Of a stretch of DNA of 64,000 bases, positions 8,883-17,651 are shown piece by piece. The stretch is taken from NCBI GenBank assembly GCA_030445275.1, contig JAUCSE010000050.1, positions 19,029 through 83,028 on the forward strand, read 5' to 3'. Numbering within the stretch: the stretch's first letter is position 1; every line of letters starts with the position of its first letter. The notes beneath the pieces were generated by a model. That model did no database searches, had not been told where the DNA came from, and saw only the letters and a program-made list of their open reading frames with translations. This DNA comes from Mucilaginibacter sp. GTDB taxonomy: Bacteria > Bacteroidota > Bacteroidia > Sphingobacteriales > Sphingobacteriaceae. Made by a program: the position numbers and the translations under genes.

Positions 8883-9874
8883 TGGTCCACAGTAATATAA
8901 TAGATAGCATTACTGATAAGCTTATTGGATTACCTGATCAGACAGAAGTATCAATTGCGATAATAAAAAACGGATCGACACGGTTTCTCGGATTTCTTAA
9001 AAAAGAAGGCAGTCTTACGCAAACGGATAATAAGGATGCTGCTTTTGAAATTGGTTCAATAACTAAAGTTTTTACAGCTAACATACTTGCGCAACTGGTG
9101 GCTGAAGGGCAGATTAATCTGGATGATCTGATAGAGAAGCATCTTCCATTTAAGCTTTTAAACAGTCCCCTTATTACCTTGAAGCATTTGGTCAGCCACA
9201 CTTCGGGCTTGCCACGATTGCCTGGTGATTTCTTGTCCTATCCAGACTACCTTGCAGAAAATCCATATCTTAATTACAGTGAAGAGCGATTGATCTCCTA
9301 TCTTACAAAAGATCTTCAACTTGAAAATTCACCCGGAACGCAATTCTTGTATTCGAATCTGGGAGCTGGGGTGTTAAGTTATGTACTATCGCAGATTGAA
9401 AATAAAAAGTTTGCGCTATTAGTTGCTGAGCGGATATTTAAGCCATTAGACATGGCTCATTCTGCATTTGATAAAAACGAAATGAACACTGCTATTGTTA
9501 AAGGTATAGGAGCGGATGGAGCAATAGCCCATCATTGGGATGGTGGAATATTGAATGGTGCTCTGGGTATTATATCCACTGCCACAGACATGTCGAAATT
9601 TGCACTTAAAGCCCTTGAGCTTGAGAATAAAGTTTATGACCTGCAACTCCAAGAGATAACAACCGTTCGTCAGGGAGTAATGATAGGAATGGGTTGGGCA
9701 GGTTCAAAAGATACAAATAAGTCTCCTGTTTACTGGCATAATGGGGGCTCAGCAGGCTATGCGGCATCTATTGCTTTTAACAGGGCAGATCAGACAGCAG
9801 TAGTTATATTGTCAAATATTGAACCTCATCAATATAATAAGCTCATAGGGCCTTATGTGCTAAAACTATTGTAA
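8882..9874 (+). CDS. Beta-lactamase-fold serine hydrolase
   Basis: 330 residues of the class C beta-lactamase / penicillin-binding-protein-like family. The SxxK motif is SITK (Ser59, Lys62), the Tyr motif is YSN (157-159) and the third motif is HNGGSAG near the C terminus. No signal peptide or membrane helix is visible, although most relatives are exported. The ATG overlaps the stop of the membrane regulator by one base (TAATG), so translation is probably coupled. The substrate could be a peptide, ester or D-amino-acid compound and cannot be told from sequence. Confidence 0.85.
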   Translation: MVHSNIIDSITDKLIGLPDQTEVSIAIIKNGSTRFLGFLKKEGSLTQTDNKDAAFEIGSITKVFTANILAQLVAEGQINLDDLIEKHLPFKLLNSPLITLKHLVSHTSGLPRLPGDFLSYPDYLAENPYLNYSEERLISYLTKDLQLENSPGTQFLYSNLGAGVLSYVLSQIENKKFALLVAERIFKPLDMAHSAFDKNEMNTAIVKGIGADGAIAHHWDGGILNGALGIISTATDMSKFALKALELENKVYDLQLQEITTVRQGVMIGMGWAGSKDTNKSPVYWHNGGSAGYAASIAFNRADQTAVVILSNIEPHQYNKLIGPYVLKLL

Positions 9875-10172
9875 TCCCTCTCACAAATCAATCCTGTTTC
9901 AAGAAAATTTGTATCATCCACAGGGAATATTCTAACTACACCATTGACAGTAAATGCAACGGGTATCACTTTCAGTAACATCTCCCAGTCCAAAATCAAA
10001 CACGAGTAAACCGTGTTTCAATTATTAAATAAATATAGCCGGCAATTAATGTTTTATTAATCTCTTATTATTTATCGCGTATAGTTTTATCCGCAGTTAA
10101 TCCAGTGATAGATTATGGCTTTTAAAGCCGTGGGAGAGACTGTGGATCAAATATTATAAACTAATAAATACT
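9875..10172. promoter_or_regulatory. Leader of GH3 gene with shared 15-mer
   Basis: AT-rich, non-coding. Contains TTAATGTTTTATTAA at 10046-10060, identical to 2183-2197 upstream of the GH95-like gene, and TTATAAACTAA at 10154-10164, also found upstream of 28940 and 53770. No convincing TAnnTTTG box was found. Confidence 0.35.
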
Positions 10173-12443
10173 ATGAATTTTATGAAGAAAAAGAACGCCG
10201 CTATACTGGTTCTTTTAATACTGGCTTTTTGCTCGTTCCATGCTCCAAAAGCACCTGTTAAATACCCCTATCAAAATGATGCCTTACCCATTGAAAAAAG
10301 GGTTGCTGATCTGTTAAGCCGCATGACCACCGCCGAAAAGATACGACAGTTGGATATGTACCGCGGGCACGAGGTTGCTCATATGCAGGGGCACGAAGCC
10401 TCGTCCTATTCAGATAGCGCCAGGATAAATATTGGTACCGAAGGTATTGGCTCGGTGCATGACCTATACCCTTTAACGGCCGATATCACCAATCAGATAC
10501 AACGTTACGCGGTTGAGCATACCCGCCTGGGCATCCCGGTTTTGTTTATTGAGGAAGGTTTGCACGGCTATTCGGGTTTAGGGAGCACCAGCTTCCCGGT
10601 ACCTATGGCGCTGGCCGGTGCCTGGGATACGGCAATGGTCCATAAAGCGGGGCGTATTATAGCTACAGAAATGCGTGCACATGGTGTACATATGGTACTA
10701 GGGCCCGTACTTTGCCTGCCGCGCGACCCACGCTGGGGCCGTGTAGAAGAAACTTATGGTGAAGACCCATACCTGGCTGCAGCCAATGGAGTTGCCATGG
10801 TAAAAGGTTTGCAGGGAAGCAAACTGAGCAACCCTGATGCGGTATTGGCGGAGCCCAAGCACTTTGCCGTACATGGCATACCCGAGGCCGGCAGCAATAT
10901 GGCACCCGTAAATATGGGCGAAAGGGAAGCTCGTTCCTCATTTTTATATGTATTTGAAAAAGCGATCAAGGAAGGCGGTGCGCTGGGCATGATGGCGGCC
11001 TACAGTGAGCTCGACGGGATACCTTGTGTTGATAATAAATGGTTGCTTAAGGATGTATTGCGTAAAGAATGGGGTTTTAAAGGTTTTGTACTGTCTGATC
11101 TGGGAGCCATAAAAATGTCGTATATCAACCATAAGGTTGCCGATAGTCCGGCTGATGCGATGGCGCAAACACTCACCGCTGGATTGGATATGCAGTTTTA
11201 TGATTTTCCGCATGATGAATTTAAGACGGCGATTATCCAGGCATTGAAAAGCAAACAATTGGCAGCAACTGAGCTTGACCGGGCGGTATCAGACGTGTTG
11301 CGGGTTAAATTTATGCTCGGCCTGTTTGATCACCCTTATATTGATGATACTTTAATAAAAAAAGTTTTTCATACCGATGCCAGCCGGCAGGCGGCGCTTA
11401 AATTGGCACAGGAAGGCATCAGCCTGTTAAAAAACGATAATTCGTTATTACCGTTAAGTGCCGATGTGCATTCGGTTGCGGTTATTGGCCCGCTGGCAGC
11501 CAGCACCTATCTGGGTGGGTATGCCAATGAACAGAGCAAGGGTGTAGCCATATTTGATGCCTTGAAGCAGAAGGCAGGCAGTGACATGAAGGTGGCATAT
11601 GAAACCGGTTATTCGGCGGATACATCTACAGTAAAGCAAAAGGAAAACCTGCAAAAAGCGGTTGATCTGGTGAACCAATCTGATGTGGCGATTGTGGTAT
11701 TGGGCGAGGATATTAAGGAGGTAGGTGAGGGCAAAGACAGGTCGAACCTTGATCTGAACCAAAATCAAACCCGTTTGATAGAAGCTATTCAAAAAACGGG
11801 TAAACCGATTGCTGTAGTACTTTTTAATGGCCGTCCGTTATGTATAAACTGGGTGGCTAAAAAAATCCCGGCTATAGTGGAATCATGGTTCCTGGGCGAA
11901 ACTGGCGGTTTGGCTGTTGCCGATGTGCTGCTGGGAAAAGTTAATCCGTCAGGGAAATTACCGATGACTTTTCCGCGGTCGGTTGGGCAGCTACCTTATT
12001 ACTATGATCATAAGCCTACATCCCGGCACGTATATGTTGATCAGGACACTTCGGCGCTGTTCCCCTTTGGGCACGGGTTAAGCTATAGCAGTTTCCAGTA
12101 TTCCGATCTGCATATCTCTCCGGCAAATATTCCGCTTAATGGCTCGGTTACTATCAGCATCACCGTAAAAAACACAGGTAAGGTTGAGGGTACCGAGGTC
12201 GTGCAATTGTATATACGCGATGTAATAGCCAGTGTTACCACACCTGTTAAAGCCCTAAAGGGTTTTAACCGCATCAGCCTGAAACCCGGTGAGAGCGGCA
12301 AAGTACAGTTTAAGCTAAACCATGAGGAACTGATGCTCTGGAACCGGCAAATGAAACAGGTTGTTGAGCCCGGCGAGTTTAATGTAATGGTGGGTAGTTC
12401 ATCGGAGGATATCAGGCAGAAGGGTAGTTTTTGGGTGCGTTAG
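10173..12443 (+). CDS. GH3 beta-glycosidase, secreted
   Basis: 756 residues. An N-terminal hydrophobic signal (about 8-24) precedes the GH3 TIM-like domain. The EPKHF motif (Lys229, His230) and the nucleophile Asp309 in GFVLSDLGA are present, as is GRVEETYGEDPYL. The C-terminal alpha/beta sandwich (about 400-620) and fibronectin III-like domain (about 655-740, GTEVVQLYIRD) complete the usual arrangement. It probably releases beta-linked glucose or xylose from oligosaccharides in the periplasm. It stands alone, convergent with the PUL. Bases 10182-10184 (residue 4) are a possible alternative ATG. Confidence 0.92.
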   Translation: MNFMKKKNAAILVLLILAFCSFHAPKAPVKYPYQNDALPIEKRVADLLSRMTTAEKIRQLDMYRGHEVAHMQGHEASSYSDSARINIGTEGIGSVHDLYPLTADITNQIQRYAVEHTRLGIPVLFIEEGLHGYSGLGSTSFPVPMALAGAWDTAMVHKAGRIIATEMRAHGVHMVLGPVLCLPRDPRWGRVEETYGEDPYLAAANGVAMVKGLQGSKLSNPDAVLAEPKHFAVHGIPEAGSNMAPVNMGEREARSSFLYVFEKAIKEGGALGMMAAYSELDGIPCVDNKWLLKDVLRKEWGFKGFVLSDLGAIKMSYINHKVADSPADAMAQTLTAGLDMQFYDFPHDEFKTAIIQALKSKQLAATELDRAVSDVLRVKFMLGLFDHPYIDDTLIKKVFHTDASRQAALKLAQEGISLLKNDNSLLPLSADVHSVAVIGPLAASTYLGGYANEQSKGVAIFDALKQKAGSDMKVAYETGYSADTSTVKQKENLQKAVDLVNQSDVAIVVLGEDIKEVGEGKDRSNLDLNQNQTRLIEAIQKTGKPIAVVLFNGRPLCINWVAKKIPAIVESWFLGETGGLAVADVLLGKVNPSGKLPMTFPRSVGQLPYYYDHKPTSRHVYVDQDTSALFPFGHGLSYSSFQYSDLHISPANIPLNGSVTISITVKNTGKVEGTEVVQLYIRDVIASVTTPVKALKGFNRISLKPGESGKVQFKLNHEELMLWNRQMKQVVEPGEFNVMVGSSSEDIRQKGSFWVR

Positions 12444-12500
12444 ATATTAGATGTGCAAATGTGCAGATTGCAAATGACGCGTTTTGAGCGTTGTCAATGC

Positions 12501-12535
12501 GCCAATGTTGTCGGTGACAACATCAGTAATGGTGC
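12501..12535. repeat. Short palindrome, family G
   Basis: The core TGTTGTCGGTGACAACA is flanked by GCCAAT and an AATGGTGC-type sequence. Relatives occur at 58675-58697 and 63283-63312. Confidence 0.5.
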
Positions 12536-12650
12536 AGTAAGGCTGTGAATTTAAATATTTGATTATCAGGTATTCAGGGATGTTCACGGTGTTCACGGGG
12601 GCGTGAACAGTATAAGGATTTTCACTCCTGCTCAGAAGATAATTTTAATA

Positions 12651-12681
12651 AAAGCCCGGGGATCAATGATCTCCGGGCTTT
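12651..12681. terminator. Bidirectional intrinsic terminator
   Basis: Stem AAAGCCCGGGGATC / GATCTCCGGGCTTT with loop AAT, flanked by A/T-rich sequence on both sides. It lies between convergent genes (GH3 ends at 12443, the GH71/99 gene ends at 12705), so it can serve both. Confidence 0.85.
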
Positions 12682-12704
12682 GCTGATTGTAGAGATGTAG
12701 GGTA

Positions 12705-13997
12705 CTAAGGTTTTGGTACAGTTGGTCGCACGGTAGTTAGTGCAATCTGTCCCTTAAACATTTTAGCGCCGTCGCCGGTTAGCCTCAGGTAATAATCAGA
12801 AGAGCAGGGAGTACCGTCTTCATCAAGTGATTTAAAGCCTGACCCTGCCGGAACAAAAGCTTGACTTTCTGCGGTTTTGGCGATCTGGTTGCTTTCATTG
12901 TATTCGTCAAACATCGAAATATAAATGCCTTGTGCTCCAACTCTTTTCATGTTATAAAATTGCCTCCACATGAAATCGCCATGGGCTCTTTGTCGTGCAC
13001 TTAAATCGCCAGGTAAAACACAGGGTTGGTAATCAATACCATTGCTATTACAAAAAGCCTGATCAGGTGAGTTGATGGTATTGTAGAAATTGTCTGATTC
13101 AATTACATTACCTATACGGCCCACCATCCACGGAGACAACATATCAAAAGTTTTATAGGTGTTCAGGAAACCGGGCCTGGAATCACTTTCCTCTTTAAGC
13201 CAATGAGTTGGCACACCGCCAATAACATAACAACCCTTGCTTTGAAACCATTTAATAACTGCGGTGCAGGTTTCTGCCGAAAAATTATGATTGTTATCGT
13301 TGAAACCAAACCCCCAGATACACACTACAGGTTTGCCATTTTGTTTGGCATAAGCCGAGGATGCAGTAAGAGCCGACATTTTATTGGTCCAGTCGGTTTC
13401 CATTTCTGTTGCCATGTTTGTCCAGCCGCTTACATCATACATAATGTAAAATTTTACGCCATTTTTTTCAGCCGCGATCTTTACCTTGGCTGCCATAGCA
13501 TCACGCACCGGCCCTTCAAGTCCGCTGGGGTTAAAACGCTGTAAGGCGGCCCCATCAATGCCATAGTCTTTCATCCACTTAAACTGTACATCAACTGTTT
13601 GATCGGTATACGACGAGAACACCCGCGCTTCGCTACCATTATTCAAATTAGGATAATCGGTTTTAAAGGTGGCGGTATAATCGCGCACATCAGGCCATGC
13701 ATATATAGTGGTATTGGTTGGCGAAGGAGGTTTTGCCCAGTTGTTTGACCAATGCCAAAACATGTTTATGGGCGATCCATCACCAGTTGCGGCAAACCAG
13801 CCCTGGTAACCCACAATAACTTTACCTACCACATCGCCTACCGGCGAGGGAGTAACGTCAATAGGGGTTTGAGGTTTATCAGCCGGTAGGGGTACCGAAT
13901 TATCACCGCTCTTTTTTGAACAACTGCTCATTGAATAGCTGCTCATCATGGAAAATAAGATTATCAGGTATAATGTGCTGAATTTATTCTTTCTCAT
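12705..13997 (-). CDS. GH71/99-like lipoprotein glycoside hydrolase
   Basis: 430 residues. Lipoprotein signal with Cys26 in MSSCSKK. The catalytic part (about 55-400) has the VGYQGWFAATGDG motif, the HWSNNWAKP motif and the FDEYNESNQ motif expected of the glycoside hydrolase 71/99-like group (alpha-mannan or alpha-glucan endo-enzymes among characterised relatives). It is last in the susC-susD-DUF3823-GH43 run, 51 bases after the GH43 stop. The substrate remains open. A second member of the same group lies at 39329. Confidence 0.75.
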   Translation of the reverse strand: MRKNKFSTLYLIILFSMMSSYSMSSCSKKSGDNSVPLPADKPQTPIDVTPSPVGDVVGKVIVGYQGWFAATGDGSPINMFWHWSNNWAKPPSPTNTTIYAWPDVRDYTATFKTDYPNLNNGSEARVFSSYTDQTVDVQFKWMKDYGIDGAALQRFNPSGLEGPVRDAMAAKVKIAAEKNGVKFYIMYDVSGWTNMATEMETDWTNKMSALTASSAYAKQNGKPVVCIWGFGFNDNNHNFSAETCTAVIKWFQSKGCYVIGGVPTHWLKEESDSRPGFLNTYKTFDMLSPWMVGRIGNVIESDNFYNTINSPDQAFCNSNGIDYQPCVLPGDLSARQRAHGDFMWRQFYNMKRVGAQGIYISMFDEYNESNQIAKTAESQAFVPAGSGFKSLDEDGTPCSSDYYLRLTGDGAKMFKGQIALTTVRPTVPKP

Positions 13998-14048
13998 CTA
14001 TTTTATTTAAGGTGTTAATGGATTAACATGTCGGTTTAAACAAACAGT

Positions 14049-14999
14049 TTATTTTTTGATCCCGCTTGTTTGTACCACCATTTTAATGGTGCCATCGGCA
14101 TTATAATAAAGCTTGTCTACACAAACAGACCTTTCCCAGTCCTGGTGCGATATGGAGCTGTTATGATAAAAAGAATACCATTGTCCTTTGAACTGCACAA
14201 TGGAGCCATGATTGGTAAAACTATCGGTAGGGTCCATATAAACACCCTTATAGGTCCATGGTCCCAACGGACTTTTACTGGTGGCATAGTTCATTCGGTT
14301 ATGCTTACCGTTTACATCATGGTTGTCTGAGTACGACAGATAGTAGATACCATTTCTTTTATGCACCCAGCTGGCCTCGTGAAAATCCTGCAGGCCTTCC
14401 ATGAGTTTCATTTCGCCATCGATCTCTACCATGTTATCCTTGAGCTTGCCGCCTTTACAGGTTCCGCCGCCGCCATAATAAAAATAGGCCTGCCCATCGT
14501 CGTCAACAAATACGCAAGGGTCAATCATTGATTCCAGCCCTTTAATGTAGCCCTGTACCTTAAAACCACTTGCAGGACTTTTACTGGTTGCCACACCTAT
14601 TTTCCAGCTGTTGTTCCATTTGGTATCGCTGGGGTGCGGGAAATAAAAGTAGTAAGTGCCATTTTTATAAGCACAATCGGGCGCCCACATAAAGCCGCCT
14701 TCGGGCCTGCCCCATGGTACCTGGCTGGCACGCAGTATTTCGCCATGGTCTTTCCAGTGCACCATATCATCAGTCGAAAAAACATGGTATTGATCCATCA
14801 AATCGCATCCGCGTGCGGGAGATATATCATGCGATGCATATACATACAAACGGCCATCGGCCCATACATGTGCTGAAGGATCGGCAGTATACATCTGGGT
14901 GATAAATGGATTGGTTTGCGCCTGGCCAGTATTAACCGAAAAAGCGGAAACCATCAAAAATAGAGATAAGTAAATAGTTGATCTTTTGAATGTTAGCAT
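14049..14999 (-). CDS. GH43-family glycosidase, secreted
   Basis: 316 residues with a signal peptide (about 1-28). The five-bladed propeller signatures of GH43 are clear: Asp40 in YTADPSAHVW (base), Asp160 in MIDPCVF (pKa modulator) and Glu208 in FHEASWVHKR (acid). It is a single-domain enzyme without a binding module. Family members act on arabinan, xylan or galactan side chains. It lies 104 bases downstream of DUF3823, behind a strong hairpin, so its expression may be lower than that of susCD. Confidence 0.9.
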   Translation of the reverse strand: MLTFKRSTIYLSLFLMVSAFSVNTGQAQTNPFITQMYTADPSAHVWADGRLYVYASHDISPARGCDLMDQYHVFSTDDMVHWKDHGEILRASQVPWGRPEGGFMWAPDCAYKNGTYYFYFPHPSDTKWNNSWKIGVATSKSPASGFKVQGYIKGLESMIDPCVFVDDDGQAYFYYGGGGTCKGGKLKDNMVEIDGEMKLMEGLQDFHEASWVHKRNGIYYLSYSDNHDVNGKHNRMNYATSKSPLGPWTYKGVYMDPTDSFTNHGSIVQFKGQWYSFYHNSSISHQDWERSVCVDKLYYNADGTIKMVVQTSGIKK

Positions 15000-15062
15000 A
15001 GTTATTAATGTTTGTTGTTATTGGGGGACTTTTATTTGCTTGTTAATCAGTGATAAATGAAA

Positions 15063-15094
15063 AACCAAAAGAGCAGCATGCCGCTCTTTTGGTT
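15063..15094 (-). terminator. Intrinsic terminator between DUF3823 and GH43
   Basis: 12-bp perfect stem AACCAAAAGAGC / GCTCTTTTGGTT with an 8-base loop. On the minus strand the stem runs into a TTTTT tract. It sits 10 bases after the DUF3823 stop, so it probably ends or attenuates the susC-susD-DUF3823 transcript before the enzyme genes. Confidence 0.8.
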
Positions 15095-15103
15095 CAGGTA
15101 TTA

Positions 15104-15808
15104 TTAAGGAACTTGTACTTCGATTACATCAGAATAGTTATACTGTTTAAAGCTATCATCAACCCTTACACCAACCCTTGCATAAAACGTTCTTCCGGTT
15201 TTAAGATTGGGGATGGTTAGGGTATATGTTTTTCCAACTACATCGGCATAGCTGCTGTTCAGGGTTATCTTATTAACATCGCTGTAGCTATTAATATTTG
15301 CACCACTACCAACAAATTTGGTGTCGTTTACAAAAGGCTTAACATCAATTATCTGGGGTAAACCGGCAGGTATCGGCGCTACCAGGCTAAACGTTAAGGT
15401 AAGTGTAGTACCCGATAAATTACTGGTGACATTGGTAACCGTTAAATAAGGCGTAATGGTAAAATCATGCGAAGTGGTACCGCTGATGTCCAGTTCTGTA
15501 CCGGTTACAGGCCAAAAAGCGCCACCATATGGTGTAACCCGGTAATGTCCTTTAAACAATTTCTCGTCCTCAAAAGTCCCATCCTGTTTACTTGGGATGA
15601 ATTGTGGAGTGGGTGTAGCGCTCCAGCTCAGTTCTTCCAGTTTTATTTGGATACCATTGGTTTCTGTTAATATATTCTTGCCGGTAGTTTTGTCAATGAT
15701 GTTGCCTTTAAAACCGGCATTCGGCCCCTGCAGGTTATCAACCTTGGAGCAGGATGAAGCGGTAAACAAAGTTAGCGCAATTAACAATCCGTTTATTATT
15801 TTCTTCAT
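15104..15808 (-). CDS. DUF3823 surface lipoprotein (SusE/F-like position)
   Basis: 234 residues, lipoprotein signal with Cys20 in ASSCSKVD. Two beta-sandwich parts follow. The first, about 30-125, has the GNIIDKTTG start and a YRVTPYGGAFWPV motif typical of DUF3823. The second, about 125-230, is Ig-like. DUF3823 proteins sit directly after susD in many Bacteroidota loci and are taken to be glycan-binding surface lipoproteins. It lies 17 bases after susD, which supports one transcript. Confidence 0.85.
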   Translation of the reverse strand: MKKIINGLLIALTLFTASSCSKVDNLQGPNAGFKGNIIDKTTGKNILTETNGIQIKLEELSWSATPTPQFIPSKQDGTFEDEKLFKGHYRVTPYGGAFWPVTGTELDISGTTSHDFTITPYLTVTNVTSNLSGTTLTLTFSLVAPIPAGLPQIIDVKPFVNDTKFVGSGANINSYSDVNKITLNSSYADVVGKTYTLTIPNLKTGRTFYARVGVRVDDSFKQYNYSDVIEVQVP

Positions 15809-15825
15809 GATACAGTTTTTTTAAA

Positions 15826-17637
15826 TTAATAATTAGGGTTGTTTGGATACAGGTTAGGGTTTTTACCCAACTCGCCGCCAGGTAAGCCTTCGTAGTAAAA
15901 CTTCTTTTCAAAAGTGTATGACCGTTGGAAATTCTCAACTTCCCTAAGAAATATAAATTTCCCCTCGTTAAGAACCAGGTACGGAACCAGCGCATGAAAC
16001 CGGGTATTATCCAGTATCCTATCGGCTATTCTCCAGCGGCGGATATCCCACCAGTAATGCTTTTCAAAAGCAAGTTCCATGCAACGTTCATTACGCACGT
16101 AATCAACAGTAATATCACCCGGACTAGCTAATGTCGCGCCTGCACGGGTCCTGATCTGGTTAATTATGGTGAGGGCATCGGCGTTATCTCCTGTTTCCAC
16201 ATCGGCCTCGGCGCGGTTTAACAACACTTCGGCATAACGCATATCTATCCAGCTGGTGGTGCTTTTATAAAGACCGCATTCGGCTATAGGTTTGTTTGGA
16301 TCGATGTATTTCCGTACATAAAAGCCGGTACGCGTTTTATCGTCGCCATCGGTGCTAATACCGGTAAAACCAATAATACGTTTACCACTAAACAAGGCAT
16401 CGGTGCTACCAGCCAGGTGGCGGAACGACTGGTTCGGCGGGTTGCCGCTCAATTCATCGGCCGCTGTGCCGGTAAAGTGTTCGTAAATTCCCCTTTGAAC
16501 ATCAAACGTAAGTCCCCTTAAAGTAGCTCCGGGAAAATATACGGTAGCCAGTAAGCGTGGTTCCAGACCAGCCATGATGTCGCCGGTGCTGGTAAAGCGT
16601 TTTGGCGTGCCATCGGTATTAGTGATGGTAAGGTTAGCAAAACGTTCCACAAGCTCCATGGTAGGATAGGCACGCGATAAACCATCGGCAGTCATATAAC
16701 GCGGCGACATGGTAGCATCCCAACTGTGAGCTGTATTGCTTGGTAGGGAATAATCTTTAACCAAAATATTTTCTGGGCTATCCTGATCCAGGAATATATT
16801 GATATAGTTCTGCACTTTGTCGGCATTTTTCTGGTACAGGCTGTAGTGACCTTCCAGCAGTTTAGCGGCATCAATAGCCTGTTTGAAAAAGCCGGGAGCT
16901 TCTGCTGCTGCGATACCCACATAGCCGGCTGTTTGCGCGTCGCCGGCAACAAAGTTTGTTGATCCGTATTTTGCAACGGTGCCGGCATACACCATGGCCC
17001 TTGATTTAAGTGCGGCTGCTACATAACGATTGGCTCTGCCACGTACACTGGTTTCAGGCATCATCTGGTAAGCCTTATCCAGGTCATCGCCTATAAATTT
17101 CCATACATCTACCTCTTTATCGCGATGCACCTGCAGCGTGCCAATATCTGCCGGGTAATCCTGAACTGTTTTAACGATAGGTATGCCACCGTAACGTTTA
17201 ACCAAAGCAAAATAAAAGTATGCCCTGCAAAAATAGGCTTCGCCTAACCACTGGTTTTTTTGAGCATCGGTGAAACTGGCTGCATACTTGGGTAAAGCAT
17301 CAATCAATACGTTTACCGTGCGGATGTTATTATAAGGCCAGTAACCAAAGCCCCCGGTGCCGTCATAGGTACTTCCGTATGGGCCCACCATCTCGCCGCA
17401 AAGCGCTCCCGGATGATAAAAATTTTGCCAGTCCTGGTTAAAGCCATTGTTTTGCTCATATTTAAAATCCTCAATGGGTAGTGTTTTGTAAATATTTGCA
17501 AAATAGGATGTTATACCGCTCGCACTTGAAAATACAGCATCGTCGCCCAGGACATTCAGTGGGGCAACCGCTAATTTATGGCAGGAAGCAAAAATGAGCC
17601 CTGCTGCTATTGTTATTATATATTTAAATCTTTTCAT
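15826..17637 (-). CDS. susD: SusD/RagB-like glycan-binding lipoprotein
   Basis: 603 residues. Lipoprotein signal with Cys19 in FASCHKL. The body follows the RagB/SusD layout: N-terminal SusD-like part with AYFCRAYFYFALVKRYGGIPIV (about 130-153) and the C-terminal RagB part with NQIRTRAGA and RNERCMELAFEKHYWWDIRRW. It forms the lid over the SusC barrel and captures the oligosaccharide at the cell surface. It is 14 bases downstream of susC. Confidence 0.95.
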   Translation of the reverse strand: MKRFKYIITIAAGLIFASCHKLAVAPLNVLGDDAVFSSASGITSYFANIYKTLPIEDFKYEQNNGFNQDWQNFYHPGALCGEMVGPYGSTYDGTGGFGYWPYNNIRTVNVLIDALPKYAASFTDAQKNQWLGEAYFCRAYFYFALVKRYGGIPIVKTVQDYPADIGTLQVHRDKEVDVWKFIGDDLDKAYQMMPETSVRGRANRYVAAALKSRAMVYAGTVAKYGSTNFVAGDAQTAGYVGIAAAEAPGFFKQAIDAAKLLEGHYSLYQKNADKVQNYINIFLDQDSPENILVKDYSLPSNTAHSWDATMSPRYMTADGLSRAYPTMELVERFANLTITNTDGTPKRFTSTGDIMAGLEPRLLATVYFPGATLRGLTFDVQRGIYEHFTGTAADELSGNPPNQSFRHLAGSTDALFSGKRIIGFTGISTDGDDKTRTGFYVRKYIDPNKPIAECGLYKSTTSWIDMRYAEVLLNRAEADVETGDNADALTIINQIRTRAGATLASPGDITVDYVRNERCMELAFEKHYWWDIRRWRIADRILDNTRFHALVPYLVLNEGKFIFLREVENFQRSYTFEKKFYYEGLPGGELGKNPNLYPNNPNY

Positions 17638-17651
17638 ATCACATTTATGTT

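Noticed and set aside
10663..11258. Several open frames of 78-104 codons opposite the GH3 gene
   Set aside because: They are shadows of a high-quality coding frame, with no family features or leaders.
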